From the NCBI GenBank assembly GCA_025359905.1, contig JANYDF010000101.1:1-52935 (forward strand): 52,935 nucleotides of DNA, in the 5' to 3' direction. This stretch comes from Rhodospirillales bacterium (GTDB lineage Bacteria; Pseudomonadota; Alphaproteobacteria; Acetobacterales; Acetobacteraceae). The first letter of the stretch is position 1. Each line of letters starts with the position of its first letter. The position numbers were made by a program, and so were the translations under genes. Of this stretch, positions 16,281 through 25,484 are shown piece by piece. The notes beneath the pieces are model-generated. The model saw only the letters and a program-made list of their open reading frames with translations. It did no database searches and had not been told where the DNA came from.

Positions 16281-17477
16281 TTACGCCGCGAGCAGTTTGC
16301 GTTCGTTCAGCGCTGCTGCCGCCGGCGCAGCGCTGGCCACCCCCATGCTGGCCAGCGCGTTGGCCGCGGCGGCAACCACTTGGCGCATGACGTGCGCATC
16401 GACCTGCCCGATGCAGCCAACGCGGAAGCTGTCGGCCACCGTGAGTTTGCCGGGATAAATGATAAAGCCTTGCTGCTTCATCAGATCGTAGAACTGCCCG
16501 AACTTGAAGGCCGGGTCGGCGGGCGAAAAGAACGTAACGATGATCGGCGACAGCCATCGGTCGGCGAGCAATGTCTCGAAGCCGAGGCCGCGTAGGCCCG
16601 CCACCACGGCATCGCGGTTGCCAGCGTAGCGCGCCAATCGGGCGGGCTGGCCGCCTTCCAGCTTGTGCAGGCGCAACGCCTCCAGAAATGCCGCGACCGC
16701 ATGGGTCGGCGGAGTGAAGCGCCACTGGCCGGTGCGGTTCATCACGTCCCACTGATCGTAGATGTCCAGGCTCAACGAATGGCTGTTGCCCTTGGCTGCC
16801 GCCAGCACGGTCTTGCGCGCCACCACGAAGCCAAAGCCGGGCACGCCTTCGATGCACTTGTTGGCCGACGACACCAGCGCCTCGCACGCCACGCGATCGA
16901 GGTCGATCTGCACCGCGCCGAACGCGCTCATCGAGTCGATCAGCAACTTGCGCCCGGCCGCTTGCACGGCGGCTGCAATTTCCTCGATTGGATTGAGGAT
17001 GCCGGAACTTGTCTCGCAATGAACGACCACGACATGGGTGATGGCCGGATCGGCGGCCAGGGCGTCCGCAACTTCCGGGCCGCGCGGCGGCAGATAGTCG
17101 CCCTTGTCAATCACGCTATGCGCGCGGCCGAGAATGCTCAGCGTGCGGGCGATGCGCTGGCCGTAGGCGCCATTGGCCAGCACCAGGGTTTTGCCATCGC
17201 GCGGGATCAGGCTGCCCAGCATCGCTTCGACGCAATAGCTGCCGCTGCCTTGCAGCGGCACGCAGTCGTAGGCGTCGCCGCCACCGGCTATTTCGAGCAC
17301 CGCGCGGCGCAATTCCGCCGTCATGGCGCGGAAACAGCCGTCCCACGATCCCCAATCGACCAGCATCGCCTCCTTGGTCGAGAACGCCGTGGTCAGCGGG
17401 CCAGGGGTCAGCAAATACGGCTCGCCGCGCGCTGGCGGCACGATGGCGGTCTGGGCGGGATTGGCGGCTGTGGTCAT
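16281..17477 (-). CDS. phnW: 2-aminoethylphosphonate:pyruvate transaminase-like aminotransferase
   Basis: This encodes 398 residues. LLTPGPLTTA, VPLQGSGSYCVEAML, VVVHCETSSGILNPIEEI, LLIDSMSAFGAVQIDL and SSANKCIEGVPGFGFV (PLP Lys in SANK) match PhnW proteins well. PhnW moves the amino group of 2-aminoethylphosphonate to pyruvate, giving phosphonoacetaldehyde. No phosphonoacetaldehyde hydrolase or dehydrogenase (PhnX/PhnY) lies in the window, and the gene sits upstream of a sugar-acid operon. A related amino-sulfonate or other omega-amino acid is possible, or the partner genes lie elsewhere. The last ~25 residues are an Ala-rich extension. Confidence 0.85.
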   Translation of the reverse strand: MTTAANPAQTAIVPPARGEPYLLTPGPLTTAFSTKEAMLVDWGSWDGCFRAMTAELRRAVLEIAGGGDAYDCVPLQGSGSYCVEAMLGSLIPRDGKTLVLANGAYGQRIARTLSILGRAHSVIDKGDYLPPRGPEVADALAADPAITHVVVVHCETSSGILNPIEEIAAAVQAAGRKLLIDSMSAFGAVQIDLDRVACEALVSSANKCIEGVPGFGFVVARKTVLAAAKGNSHSLSLDIYDQWDVMNRTGQWRFTPPTHAVAAFLEALRLHKLEGGQPARLARYAGNRDAVVAGLRGLGFETLLADRWLSPIIVTFFSPADPAFKFGQFYDLMKQQGFIIYPGKLTVADSFRVGCIGQVDAHVMRQVVAAAANALASMGVASAAPAAAALNERKLLAA

Positions 17478-17737
17478 GGGACAGGTCTTACCGGATTGGG
17501 CGGATCAGTGCTGCAACGTTAAAGCCGGTCTGGCGGCAAGACCGCCGGTTGATACAGCAACGCAGCGCTGCATCGGTCAAGACCCGCACGATGCCGTAAC
17601 AAGATCGTGCGCGACGAAGCCGCTTGCCTGCCGCCGCGCCCGCCCACATAGTGCGGCGTGGCCGATGACCCTGCGGCAAGATCGGGGCCGGTCTGCCTGT
17701 TACAACCAAGAAAAGAACGATCAGGGAGGTTATCGCA

Positions 17738-18742
17738 ATGCAAGTGACACGTCGCGCGTTTACCGTCGGCGCACTGGTGGCGGCCGTCGGCAGCAGCATG
17801 TCGGTGATGGTCAAGGCCGAAGGCGGCAAGACCGTGGCGCTGTTGTTCGACAGCTTGGTCTCGCCGTTCTGGGTCTCGGGCATCGAGATCATGCGCGAGA
17901 AGGCCAAGAGCAAGGGTTGGACGACGCTGGAGAACATCTCCAACTTCGACGACAACAAGCAGTTCGAACAAGTCAAGGCGATGATTTCCCGCAAGGTTGA
18001 CGGGATCCTGATCATCCAAACCGACGCCAAGGCGGTTATTCCGGCCATTCGCGCCGCCAATGCCGCCAACATTCCGATGGTGCACTTCAACCGTCCGCCG
18101 GCCAAGAGCGACGCCTATTCGGTCGCCATCCAGGCCGACAATCGCAAGATCATGCAGGACACCGTCAGCTTCATGGTCGCGCAGGCCAAGAAGATGGGCG
18201 GCAAGTACAAGGCTTGCATCCTGATCGGCGACTTGGGCGACGTGAACGCCATTCAGCGCCGCGACGGCTTCTTCGACATCGTGAACCAGAACAAGGACAT
18301 CATCGACGTCGTCGGCCGCGTCTCGACCGAGTGGAACGCCGATAAGGCGTTCGCGGGCCTGACCAACGCCATCCAGGCGAACCCGGACATTAACTTCCTG
18401 GTGACCTCGTCGGACTTCCTGCATCCGCAGATCGAGCAGGTGCTGAAGTCCGCCAACAAGTGGCACAAGAAGGGTGAGGCCGGCCACGTGCTGTTCGGCG
18501 GCTTCGACGGCGACGAGGGCGCCTATGCCCGTTTGCAGGATGGCTATTTGGACGCCTGCGGCGTGCAAAACCTTGCCCTGGAAGTCGACATGGCGTTCGG
18601 CGCGTTCGAAGATCTGTGGGCTGGCAAGAAGCCGGAAAAGCTGCTGCTCGACCCGGGATTCGTGATCTCGCAGGACGACCTGATGGCCAAGCGCGACACC
18701 ATGTGGGGCTACACCGTCTGGAAGAAGATGCAGAAAGGCTAA
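17738..18742 (+). CDS. Periplasmic sugar-binding protein of a ribose-type ABC importer
   Basis: This encodes 334 residues, with AGGGAGG 8 nt before ATG 17738. The N-terminus VTRRAFTVGALVAAVG is a twin-arginine-type signal peptide, with cleavage likely around MVKA-EGG. The mature part is a type I periplasmic binding fold: LLFDSLVSPFWVSGIEIMR, KVDGILIIQTDAKAVIPAIR, then FGGFDGDEGAYARLQDG. It should deliver a sugar to the permeases and ATPase encoded just downstream. A 12-bp hairpin directly after the stop probably favours high levels of this protein over the membrane parts. The ligand is unknown; genomic context suggests the sugar handled by the YihV/YihT-like enzymes. Confidence 0.9.
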   Translation: MQVTRRAFTVGALVAAVGSSMSVMVKAEGGKTVALLFDSLVSPFWVSGIEIMREKAKSKGWTTLENISNFDDNKQFEQVKAMISRKVDGILIIQTDAKAVIPAIRAANAANIPMVHFNRPPAKSDAYSVAIQADNRKIMQDTVSFMVAQAKKMGGKYKACILIGDLGDVNAIQRRDGFFDIVNQNKDIIDVVGRVSTEWNADKAFAGLTNAIQANPDINFLVTSSDFLHPQIEQVLKSANKWHKKGEAGHVLFGGFDGDEGAYARLQDGYLDACGVQNLALEVDMAFGAFEDLWAGKKPEKLLLDPGFVISQDDLMAKRDTMWGYTVWKKMQKG

Positions 18743-18752
18743 GACCGTCTGC

Positions 18753-18780
18753 GCCGCCGCACTCACCGGAGTGCGGCGGC
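18753..18780 (+). promoter_or_regulatory. Perfect 12-bp hairpin between binding-protein and permease genes
   Basis: GCCGCCGCACTC and GAGTGCGGCGGC form a perfect stem with loop ACCG, 11 nt after the binding-protein stop. No uridine tract follows, so it is more likely an RNA-stabilising or partial-termination element that sets the binding-protein to permease ratio, as REP elements do in malE-malF. The structure is certain; the role is inferred. Confidence 0.65.
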
Positions 18781-18803
18781 ACGGCAGTCCTGTGGCAGCA
18801 TCC

Positions 18804-19847
18804 ATGAGCAGCACACAAGCAATGGCGCCTAGCGGCGCTGCAGAGCTAGCCCGGCCACGGCGCAGTTTGGCCGTGCGCCTGCTGGTGAGCGAGTATCTGG
18901 TACTCGCACTCACCGCCGTGTATTTCGTGGTGATGTGGCTTCTGGTGCCTGCCATCGCCACTGCGGACACGCTGCTGGACATCTTGGCGGCAATGATGCC
19001 GTTGCTGGTGGTGTCCATCGGCCAAACCTTCGTGCTGATTGTGGCTGGCATCGATCTGGCTGCACCTTCCATCTTGGCGGCGGCCAGTGTGGTGGGCGCG
19101 TCGATGATGACCGGCGAGGGCGGCTTCGCGCTGTTCACCGGCGTGCCGATTCTGGTGGGAATTATCGCTTTTCTAGGGATGGGGCTGTTCATCGGCCTGC
19201 TCAACGGCATCTGCACCACCCGCCTCAACATGCCGCCGTTCATCGTCACGTTGAGCACGATGATGTTCTTCAGCGGCTTCGCATTGTTCTACACGTCGGC
19301 GTTGACCGACGATGGCAGCAGTTTCGGCGACTTGCCCTCCGCCTTCGTCGCCATCGGCCAGGGTACCGTGCATGGCGTGCCGTATTCGCTCGGTGTGGCG
19401 GCGGTGGTGATGCTGGTGGCCCATGTCACGCTGAGCCGCACCGTGTTCGGCCAGTGGCTGTATGCGATCGGGCGCAACCCGCGCGCGGCGGCGATTTCCG
19501 GCGTGCCGGTCAAGCGCGCGGTGATGTGGGCGTTCATCATCTCCGGCCTGTGCGGCGGCGTTGCTTCGATCCTGTACACCGGGCGGCTTGAAACCGGCAC
19601 GCCGGTGCTGGGCCAGCGCATCCTGCTCGATATTGTCGGGGCGGCGGTGATCGGCGGCGTCAGCCTATTTGGCGGCAAGGGCCGGGTGACCTGGACGCTG
19701 TACGGCGTGCTGTTCCTGTCGGTGGTCGACAAGGGCTTGCAATTGCTTGGCCTCGACCTCGCCTCGGTGTTCGCTATCAAGGGTTTGGTTATTCTCTGCG
19801 CCGCGGTGCTCGATGCGGTGCGTCACCGGTTGATGTTGCGCGGATGA
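18804..19847 (+). CDS. Ribose-type ABC transporter permease (RbsC-like) 1
   Basis: This encodes 347 residues from ATG 18804; an upstream ATG at 18771 lies inside the hairpin and is rejected. About 8-10 hydrophobic membrane segments are visible. The motif SIGQTFVLIVAGIDLAAPSI corresponds to the conserved 'G-x-T-x-V-(I/V)-x-x-G-G-I-D-L-S' of RbsC/XylH permeases, and RNPRAAAISGVPVKR is the cytoplasmic coupling loop. It would pair with the second permease (21382-22377) to form the channel. It overlaps the ATPase gene by ATGA, showing operon structure. Confidence 0.9.
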   Translation: MSSTQAMAPSGAAELARPRRSLAVRLLVSEYLVLALTAVYFVVMWLLVPAIATADTLLDILAAMMPLLVVSIGQTFVLIVAGIDLAAPSILAAASVVGASMMTGEGGFALFTGVPILVGIIAFLGMGLFIGLLNGICTTRLNMPPFIVTLSTMMFFSGFALFYTSALTDDGSSFGDLPSAFVAIGQGTVHGVPYSLGVAAVVMLVAHVTLSRTVFGQWLYAIGRNPRAAAISGVPVKRAVMWAFIISGLCGGVASILYTGRLETGTPVLGQRILLDIVGAAVIGGVSLFGGKGRVTWTLYGVLFLSVVDKGLQLLGLDLASVFAIKGLVILCAAVLDAVRHRLMLRG

Positions 19848-21385
19848 GCATGGACGTGAACGCCGCGCCGTTTTTCACCGCCCAGGGGCTGTGCAAGAGT
19901 TTCTTCGGCGTCCAGGTGCTGCACGACATGGCGTTCTCGCTGCGCCCCGGCCAAGTACTCGGACTGGTGGGTGAGAACGGGTCCGGCAAATCCACCACGA
20001 TGAACATCGTCGGCGGCGTGCTGCCCATGGATGCCGGGCGGATGACCATCGACGGCGCCGAATACCGCCCGCGCAGCCCCGGCGAGGCGGAGGCGCGTGG
20101 CATCGCCTTCATCCATCAGGAACTCAACCTGTTCCGCAACCTTTCGGTGGCGGAGAACCTGTTCATCGCTGGGTTCCCCAAGCTGATCAAAGGGCTACCG
20201 TTTATCGACCGCGCCAAGGTTCGCGCCCGCACCCAGGAATTGCTCGCCGCCGTCGATCTGGACGTGGCGCCGAACACGCCGGTCAGCCGGCTGTCGCAAG
20301 GCGAGCGGCAACTGGTCGAAATTGCCAAGGCGCTCGGCGCAAACGCGCGGATCATGATTTTCGACGAGCCGACCACCTCGTTGACGACGCGCGAGACCGA
20401 CCGGCTGTTCGACATCATCGGCCGCCTGCAACGCCAGGGCATCGCCATCATCTATATCAGCCACATTCTCGGCGACGTGATGCGGCTATGCGACGACATC
20501 GTGGTGCTGCGCGATGGCCATCTGGTCGGCAGCGCCGCGAAGGCGGACATGACCATCGAGAAGATGATCACGCTGATGGTCGGCCGTACCATCGACCAGA
20601 TGTTCCCGCCGCGCGATCCGCCGGTGACGCTGGGCGGGCCGGTGCTGGAGGTGCGCGGGCTGAGCCAGCGCGGCATGGTCAAAGACATTAATCTGAGTCT
20701 GCGCGCCGGCGAAGTGCTGGGCATTTCCGGCCTGATGGGCGCCGGTCGGTCGGAGTTGGCGCGGATCCTGTTCGGTATGGACCCGTTCGAATCCGGCGAG
20801 GTCAGCATCGGCGGCACCAAGGTCGCCGCTTTGTCGCCCGCCGCCTGCATGGACCACGGCATGGCGTTCCTGACTGAGGATCGCCGCGCCGAGGGTCTCA
20901 TGATGGAAGCCTCCATCGCCGATAACGTGGCGCTCGCCTCGCTGCCGAAATTCGGCACCACCTGGGCGCGCTTTATCGAGCGGACCCGGCTGGGCGATGA
21001 AGTGACCCGTGTTTCCAAGGCGGTGCAGATCAACGCCCGCGACTTGCAGCGCACGCTGGTGAAGAACCTGTCAGGCGGCAACCAGCAGAAAGCGGTGATC
21101 GGCAAGTGGCTGCTGCACCATCCGCGCGTGTTCATTCTGGACGAGCCGACCCGCGGTATCGACGTCGGCGCGAAGTACGAGGTCTATAAGATCGTCAACC
21201 AATTGGCCGCCGGGGGCGCCGGCGTGTTGTTCATCTCCTCGGAAATCGAGGAACTCACCGGCATGTGCGACCGCATTCTGGTGATGGCGCACGGCGAAAT
21301 TCGCGCCGAATTTCCCCGCACGGATTTCGACCGCGAGGCGATCCTGCGGGCCGCGATGTGGCATGGCCTGAAGGAATCGGCATGA
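19844..21385 (+). CDS. Sugar ABC transporter ATP-binding protein with two ATPase domains (RbsA/MglA-like)
   Basis: This encodes 513 residues. The first domain has Walker A GENGSGKST, signature LSQGERQLVEIAKAL and Walker B IMIFDEPTTS. The second has a degenerate Walker A (GLMGAGRSEL), signature LSGGNQQKAVIGKWL and Walker B VFILDEPTRGID. This tandem layout is typical of RbsA, XylG and MglA, where the second site is altered. It energises import by the two flanking permeases. It overlaps both neighbours by ATGA, so the three genes are translationally coupled. Confidence 0.95.
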   Translation: MSMDVNAAPFFTAQGLCKSFFGVQVLHDMAFSLRPGQVLGLVGENGSGKSTTMNIVGGVLPMDAGRMTIDGAEYRPRSPGEAEARGIAFIHQELNLFRNLSVAENLFIAGFPKLIKGLPFIDRAKVRARTQELLAAVDLDVAPNTPVSRLSQGERQLVEIAKALGANARIMIFDEPTTSLTTRETDRLFDIIGRLQRQGIAIIYISHILGDVMRLCDDIVVLRDGHLVGSAAKADMTIEKMITLMVGRTIDQMFPPRDPPVTLGGPVLEVRGLSQRGMVKDINLSLRAGEVLGISGLMGAGRSELARILFGMDPFESGEVSIGGTKVAALSPAACMDHGMAFLTEDRRAEGLMMEASIADNVALASLPKFGTTWARFIERTRLGDEVTRVSKAVQINARDLQRTLVKNLSGGNQQKAVIGKWLLHHPRVFILDEPTRGIDVGAKYEVYKIVNQLAAGGAGVLFISSEIEELTGMCDRILVMAHGEIRAEFPRTDFDREAILRAAMWHGLKESA

Positions 21386-22377
21386 GCGCGCGCGACCCTG
21401 GCAGCCGTGGCCGCCATACCACGCTGTTTTTGCTACGCAATGCGCCGGTGCTGCTGTTCATCGTGCTGCTGGCTGCCTTCGGGATGATGTCCGGGCGGTT
21501 TCTGACGGTGACCAACTTCGTCAACATCTTCATCCAAGCGGCGCATATCGGGATCATCGCCATTGGCATGACCTTCGTGCTGCTGATCGGCGGCATCGAT
21601 TTGTCGATCGGCGCCAACATGTACATCGTCGCGGCGGTGCTGGGGCTCTATCTGAAAGACCTGCCGCTGGTGGTGTCTTTTCCGCTGGTCACACTGATTG
21701 GGCTTGCGTTCGGCGCGGTGAACGCGTGGTTCATCACCCGGCTGCGGGTGGCGGCGTTCATCACGACGCTCTCCACATTGTTCGTCGGGCGCGGCATCGC
21801 GCTGTATTTCTCCGGCAACAAGATGGTCGGCTTCAGCCCGGAAGTGCTGTCGCTCGGCCGTGCCTCGTATCTCGGCGTGCCCTCCGCCATTTGGGCGTTC
21901 GCCATCGTGTTCATCGTGGCCTTCGTGACGCTGTCGCAAACCACATTCGGACGGCAGATCTACGCGGTGGGCGCCGATGCGGACGCGGCGGGCAAGGCGG
22001 GCATCAACGTGCGCCGCATCGTGTTCTCGGTTTATTGCATTGCCGGCGTCTGCGCCGCCATCGGCGGCCTCGTGTCACTGAGCCAAGTGGCGGTTGCGTC
22101 ATCGACCTTCGGCTTTCAGAAGGAATTTCCGGTCATTGCCGCCACGGTGCTCGGCGGCACCAGCCTGTTCGGCGGACGCGGCGGGGTGTTGGGCACGGTG
22201 TTCGGCGCGGTGCTGATTCAAACGGTCGAAAACGGGCTGGTGATGACCGATGCCGACCCGTACCTGTACCCTTTGGTGATCAGCGTGATCATCTTCATCG
22301 CGGTGTTCGTCGACAGCACCCGCACCTCGATTCTCGAACGCTTGGAGCGGCGGCAAATCCGCGTCGAGCGGGCTTAG
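21382..22377 (+). CDS. Ribose-type ABC transporter permease (RbsC-like) 2
   Basis: This encodes 331 residues from ATG 21382, overlapping the ATPase stop by ATGA. It is highly hydrophobic with about 8-10 membrane segments. The motif IGMTFVLLIGGIDLSIGANM is a near-perfect RbsC signature, and TTFGRQIYAVGADADAAGKA is the coupling loop. GGTSLFGGRGGVLGTVFGAV is the conserved late loop. It ends with its stop codon overlapping, tail to tail, the stop of the class II aldolase on the other strand (22374-22377). Confidence 0.93.
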   Translation: MSARDPGSRGRHTTLFLLRNAPVLLFIVLLAAFGMMSGRFLTVTNFVNIFIQAAHIGIIAIGMTFVLLIGGIDLSIGANMYIVAAVLGLYLKDLPLVVSFPLVTLIGLAFGAVNAWFITRLRVAAFITTLSTLFVGRGIALYFSGNKMVGFSPEVLSLGRASYLGVPSAIWAFAIVFIVAFVTLSQTTFGRQIYAVGADADAAGKAGINVRRIVFSVYCIAGVCAAIGGLVSLSQVAVASSTFGFQKEFPVIAATVLGGTSLFGGRGGVLGTVFGAVLIQTVENGLVMTDADPYLYPLVISVIIFIAVFVDSTRTSILERLERRQIRVERA

Positions 22378-23153
22378 TCCCGCCAAGTCGGGTCGCGCCG
22401 ATCCAGCATTCGCAGCATGGCCGGCCATTCCAGGATGCCGAATCGGCGGCGGGTGCCTGGCTGATACAGATGTGCCGCGTGCGCCACGACGTCGGGCGGC
22501 GGCATGGTCAGCTCGGTGCGCGCGGCCATCGCGTCCACCTGGGCGCGGCACGCCATCTCCAGCCAGTACATCATATTGAATGCTTCGGCAGCGGTCGGCC
22601 CGGCGGTGAGCAGGCCGTGGTTGCGCAGCACCATGGCGTTCGCGGTGCCTAGGTCGGCCACCAGCCGGGCACGCTCGCCGGTATCGACGGCTGGGCCTTC
22701 GTAAGCGTGATAGGCGAGCGGCATGCACCGAGTCGCGGTCTGGGTCAGCGGCAGCAGCCCGCAAGCCATCGCCGAAACGGCCATGCCGGCGCGCGTGTGC
22801 GTGTGGATAACGCAGGCGGCATCCGGCCGGGCCGCATGCACCGCGCTGTGGATCACGTAACCTGCGGGATTGATCCCCAGATCGGTGTGCGGGTTGAGCA
22901 GGATGCGGCCTTCCAGATCGATGGTGATCAGGCTGGAGGCGGTGATCTCCTCATACATATAGCCGAACGGGTTGATCAGGATGCGCTCGCCGTCGCCCGG
23001 CACCCGCACGGTGGAGTGATTATAGACAAGGTCGTGCATCCCGAAGATCGCCAGCAGCCGGTAAACGGCGGCGCACTCCAAGCGCGCCTGCCACTCGATC
23101 GGCGAAACAAGCGCGCGGACTTCGGTTCGTGTGCCGGCGTTGCTGGGTGTCAT
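22374..23153 (-). CDS. Class II aldolase/adducin-family protein
   Basis: This encodes 259 residues from ATG 23153, with AAGGGA 7 nt upstream. NPFGYMYEEITASSL carries the likely catalytic Glu. The zinc ligands are in CVIHTHTRAG (two His) and RNHGLLTAG (third His). Family members cleave or decarboxylate phosphorylated or free sugars and sugar acids (fuculose-phosphate aldolase, ribulose-phosphate 4-epimerase, oxo-tetronate-phosphate decarboxylase). It converges on the ABC importer, so it likely works on the same substrate group. The exact reaction is not readable; the protein lacks a clear FucA-type C-terminal signature. Confidence 0.85.
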   Translation of the reverse strand: MTPSNAGTRTEVRALVSPIEWQARLECAAVYRLLAIFGMHDLVYNHSTVRVPGDGERILINPFGYMYEEITASSLITIDLEGRILLNPHTDLGINPAGYVIHSAVHAARPDAACVIHTHTRAGMAVSAMACGLLPLTQTATRCMPLAYHAYEGPAVDTGERARLVADLGTANAMVLRNHGLLTAGPTAAEAFNMMYWLEMACRAQVDAMAARTELTMPPPDVVAHAAHLYQPGTRRRFGILEWPAMLRMLDRRDPTWRD

Positions 23154-23604
23154 TGGCGTTCCCTTCCCGCGTGCCCGCTGTTGCAGCGTGCCCGCTGTTG
23201 CAGCGTAGCTGTCGTGGACAGACTTTCGGTCCGTCCTGGGGCTTGCGCAACGTGCTGCCGGGGCCCCGCTGTGGCAAACATGACACGCTTGCCAATTGAT
23301 CGCTGGTCCGGCTCGCCCCGTAGAGCTTAACCTTTGACGGCAGCTTGACGCGGTGCAACACGGAATGAGAACGCGAATCGTTGATGTTTTCGGTCTCGTG
23401 CCCGCGCCTCGCGGCACGATGCAGTTGTCATAAACGATGGACTGATTTCCTTGCAAAACTGAGGGTTGCGTGATTGAGGCGGAATGCGGATTGGGTGTGA
23501 GTGCACCGGGAATTTCGTGCTGCGGTCGCGAAATTAGCTTTGACTCAAGGATGTCCGTCGGTTAAAACAGGGTCTAACAAAACTTCACTGGTAGGGTTAT
23601 CGCA
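23154..23604. other. Intergenic region with the promoter of the surface-protein gene
   Basis: This 451-bp stretch separates two divergent genes and has no convincing coding sequence. Next to the aldolase gene it contains a direct duplication of about 15 bp (gcgtgcccgctgttgca type) near 23168-23205. A good sigma-70-like promoter for the rightward gene is at 23540-23568. The rest has no feature that I recognise. Confidence 0.5.
23540..23568 (+). promoter_or_regulatory. Sigma-70-like promoter of the 590-aa surface-type protein
   Basis: TTGACT at 23540-23545 and TAAAAC at 23563-23568 are separated by exactly 17 bp. Transcription would begin near 23575, about 30 nt before ATG 23605. A strong dedicated promoter fits the terminator right after the gene and an abundant product. 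Confidence 0.55.
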
Positions 23605-25377
23605 ATGGCAACAGTCCTCAGCATAGGCGGCGTAACGGTAACGGGTCAGGCCGGTATGGCCGGCGACTACCTGTTTAATATCGCTGCTCAATTCGCGTCA
23701 GCCAGCCTCGCTGGCAACCTGACCGAAGTCGATCCGCCGGTTATCGCGACCGTCGCTGGTGGTCTTGGTTCCGACTCGACCAACCCGATCCTTGAGCCGA
23801 CCATCGCTGCGCCGGCCGCTGGCAAGCTGAACGTGCTGGTCATTCCGTCCACCCAGACCGGCTGGATTTCGGTTCCGTCTGGCTACACCGATATCATCTA
23901 TAACGGCCCTGGCACGATCATCGCCGGTCCTGGCCAGGTGGTCGTCGGCGACCTTGAAGTGCGCGGCGGCGCATCGACGGTTATTGCCACGTCTGGCGCT
24001 TTCGTCGGCACGTCGACGGTGTTCGGCACCGGCAGCGCCGTGTCGATCAACGGCTCGATCACTGACACGACCGCCAGCGCGCTGCTGTCGTTTGTCTCGG
24101 GCAACTACCTCGCCACGACGAGCGGCAATAACTCGACGGTGGTTATCGGCAACAAGGGCGCCGTGAACGCCGTCATCAACGGCAGCAATAGCACTGTCAT
24201 TGTGGGCGATGCCACGACCGTTCCGGCGCAGACCCGCACCAATGAAGTGGTCGTGCTGCATGGCACGGGCGCCACGGTGAATGCGGCTCCGTTGTTCTTC
24301 ACCAACATCGCCATCGGCAAGACCGCTGCCGGCGCCGTGGTGAACGTCGGCAACGCCTCCACGCAGGCTGCGCCGAACCCCCTCGACCGCGTGTATGTGT
24401 CGGCCTTCGCCGGCGGCACCATCAACCAGTTCGGCGGCGAAGTTATCGGCGTGGCCTCGGTCGCCGGTGCGCTGAACTATAACGGCACGGGCGGCACCGC
24501 CTTCCTGTATGACTATGTGGGCGGCGCGATGATCCACGCCGGTCCGCACACGGAATACGTGGCGAACCCGGGCATTGCCGTCTCGACGATCATCGGCAGC
24601 GCCGGTGGCGCCGACTCGGTGTTCGCCTTCTCGGCGGTGAACTACGATGGCAGCCAGTCGGCTTCGACGTTCTTCATGCAGTCTCAGGCGCTGACCGCTG
24701 GTGTGGACACGGTTGTGGCCGGCACCAACGCGACAGTGTTTGGCGGCGGCGGCGGCGGCGTCTACACGATGGGCACCGGCGACTTCATCTTCGTGCCGTT
24801 CTCCGGCGCGGTTGGCGGCAATGTTCAGGACACGGTCTTCGAAACCGCGACTTCGGGCTCCGCCACGATTGGCGCTGCTGGCGGTGCGCCGACCCATCTG
24901 CTGTATAGCGCCACAGGCGAACAGCTGACGGTTGCGACGACTGGTTCTGGCGCGGTGACCGAGAAGCTGCTGATGTTCGCCCAGGGCGAAGGCGATACCA
25001 TCAGTGCCGCGAATGCGGCCGGTGGCAACTTCTTCGTGATGGACAACGCCTCGGCTGCTGGCGGCGCTGGTTCGCTCCCGTCGGCGGTGACTGGCAACTC
25101 GACGCTTATCGCGACCAACGCGGGTCACGACCAGTTCGTCGACTTCGTGGACGGCGCGGGCGTGCCGGTGGCGGCTCACACGATCACGGTCGAAAACTGG
25201 CAGGCGACCGACCTGTTCATCGTCAGCAACCTCAACGGTGCCGGTGCGTTCTCGTCGGCCGATCTCGCGACGATCACTGCCTTCAACGCCGGCACCAGCA
25301 ACAGCTTCACGCTGCAGGATGGCACCACCGTTACCTTCACCAACGGCGGCATCCCGCACAACGTGGTTACCAACTAA
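23605..25377 (+). CDS. Large Gly/Ala/Thr-rich presumed surface or type-I-secreted protein
   Basis: This encodes 590 residues. There is no Cys, only four Lys and three Arg by my count, and very high Gly, Ala, Thr, Val and Asn: the composition of S-layer and RTX-like exported proteins. There is no N-terminal signal peptide (MATVLSIGGVTVTGQAG), which fits a type I secretion route. The body is made of short beta-strand/turn units (for example SGNNSTVVIGNKGAVNAVI and NGSNSTVIVGD), suggesting a beta-helix. The C-terminus DGTTVTFTNGG is the sort of beta-rich end often seen in type I substrates. It is monocistronic, with its own promoter and terminator. No secretion genes are nearby. I do not recognise a named family. 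Confidence 0.75.
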   Translation: MATVLSIGGVTVTGQAGMAGDYLFNIAAQFASASLAGNLTEVDPPVIATVAGGLGSDSTNPILEPTIAAPAAGKLNVLVIPSTQTGWISVPSGYTDIIYNGPGTIIAGPGQVVVGDLEVRGGASTVIATSGAFVGTSTVFGTGSAVSINGSITDTTASALLSFVSGNYLATTSGNNSTVVIGNKGAVNAVINGSNSTVIVGDATTVPAQTRTNEVVVLHGTGATVNAAPLFFTNIAIGKTAAGAVVNVGNASTQAAPNPLDRVYVSAFAGGTINQFGGEVIGVASVAGALNYNGTGGTAFLYDYVGGAMIHAGPHTEYVANPGIAVSTIIGSAGGADSVFAFSAVNYDGSQSASTFFMQSQALTAGVDTVVAGTNATVFGGGGGGVYTMGTGDFIFVPFSGAVGGNVQDTVFETATSGSATIGAAGGAPTHLLYSATGEQLTVATTGSGAVTEKLLMFAQGEGDTISAANAAGGNFFVMDNASAAGGAGSLPSAVTGNSTLIATNAGHDQFVDFVDGAGVPVAAHTITVENWQATDLFIVSNLNGAGAFSSADLATITAFNAGTSNSFTLQDGTTVTFTNGGIPHNVVTN

Positions 25378-25484
25378 GACTGACGATCGGCCTACTGCCG
25401 CATGCCAACCTGATCGGTGGAGGGCATGTGGCGGAACAGCCACTGAGACTGAAAGTGATCCTACCAGATCGAAACTACCGATCA

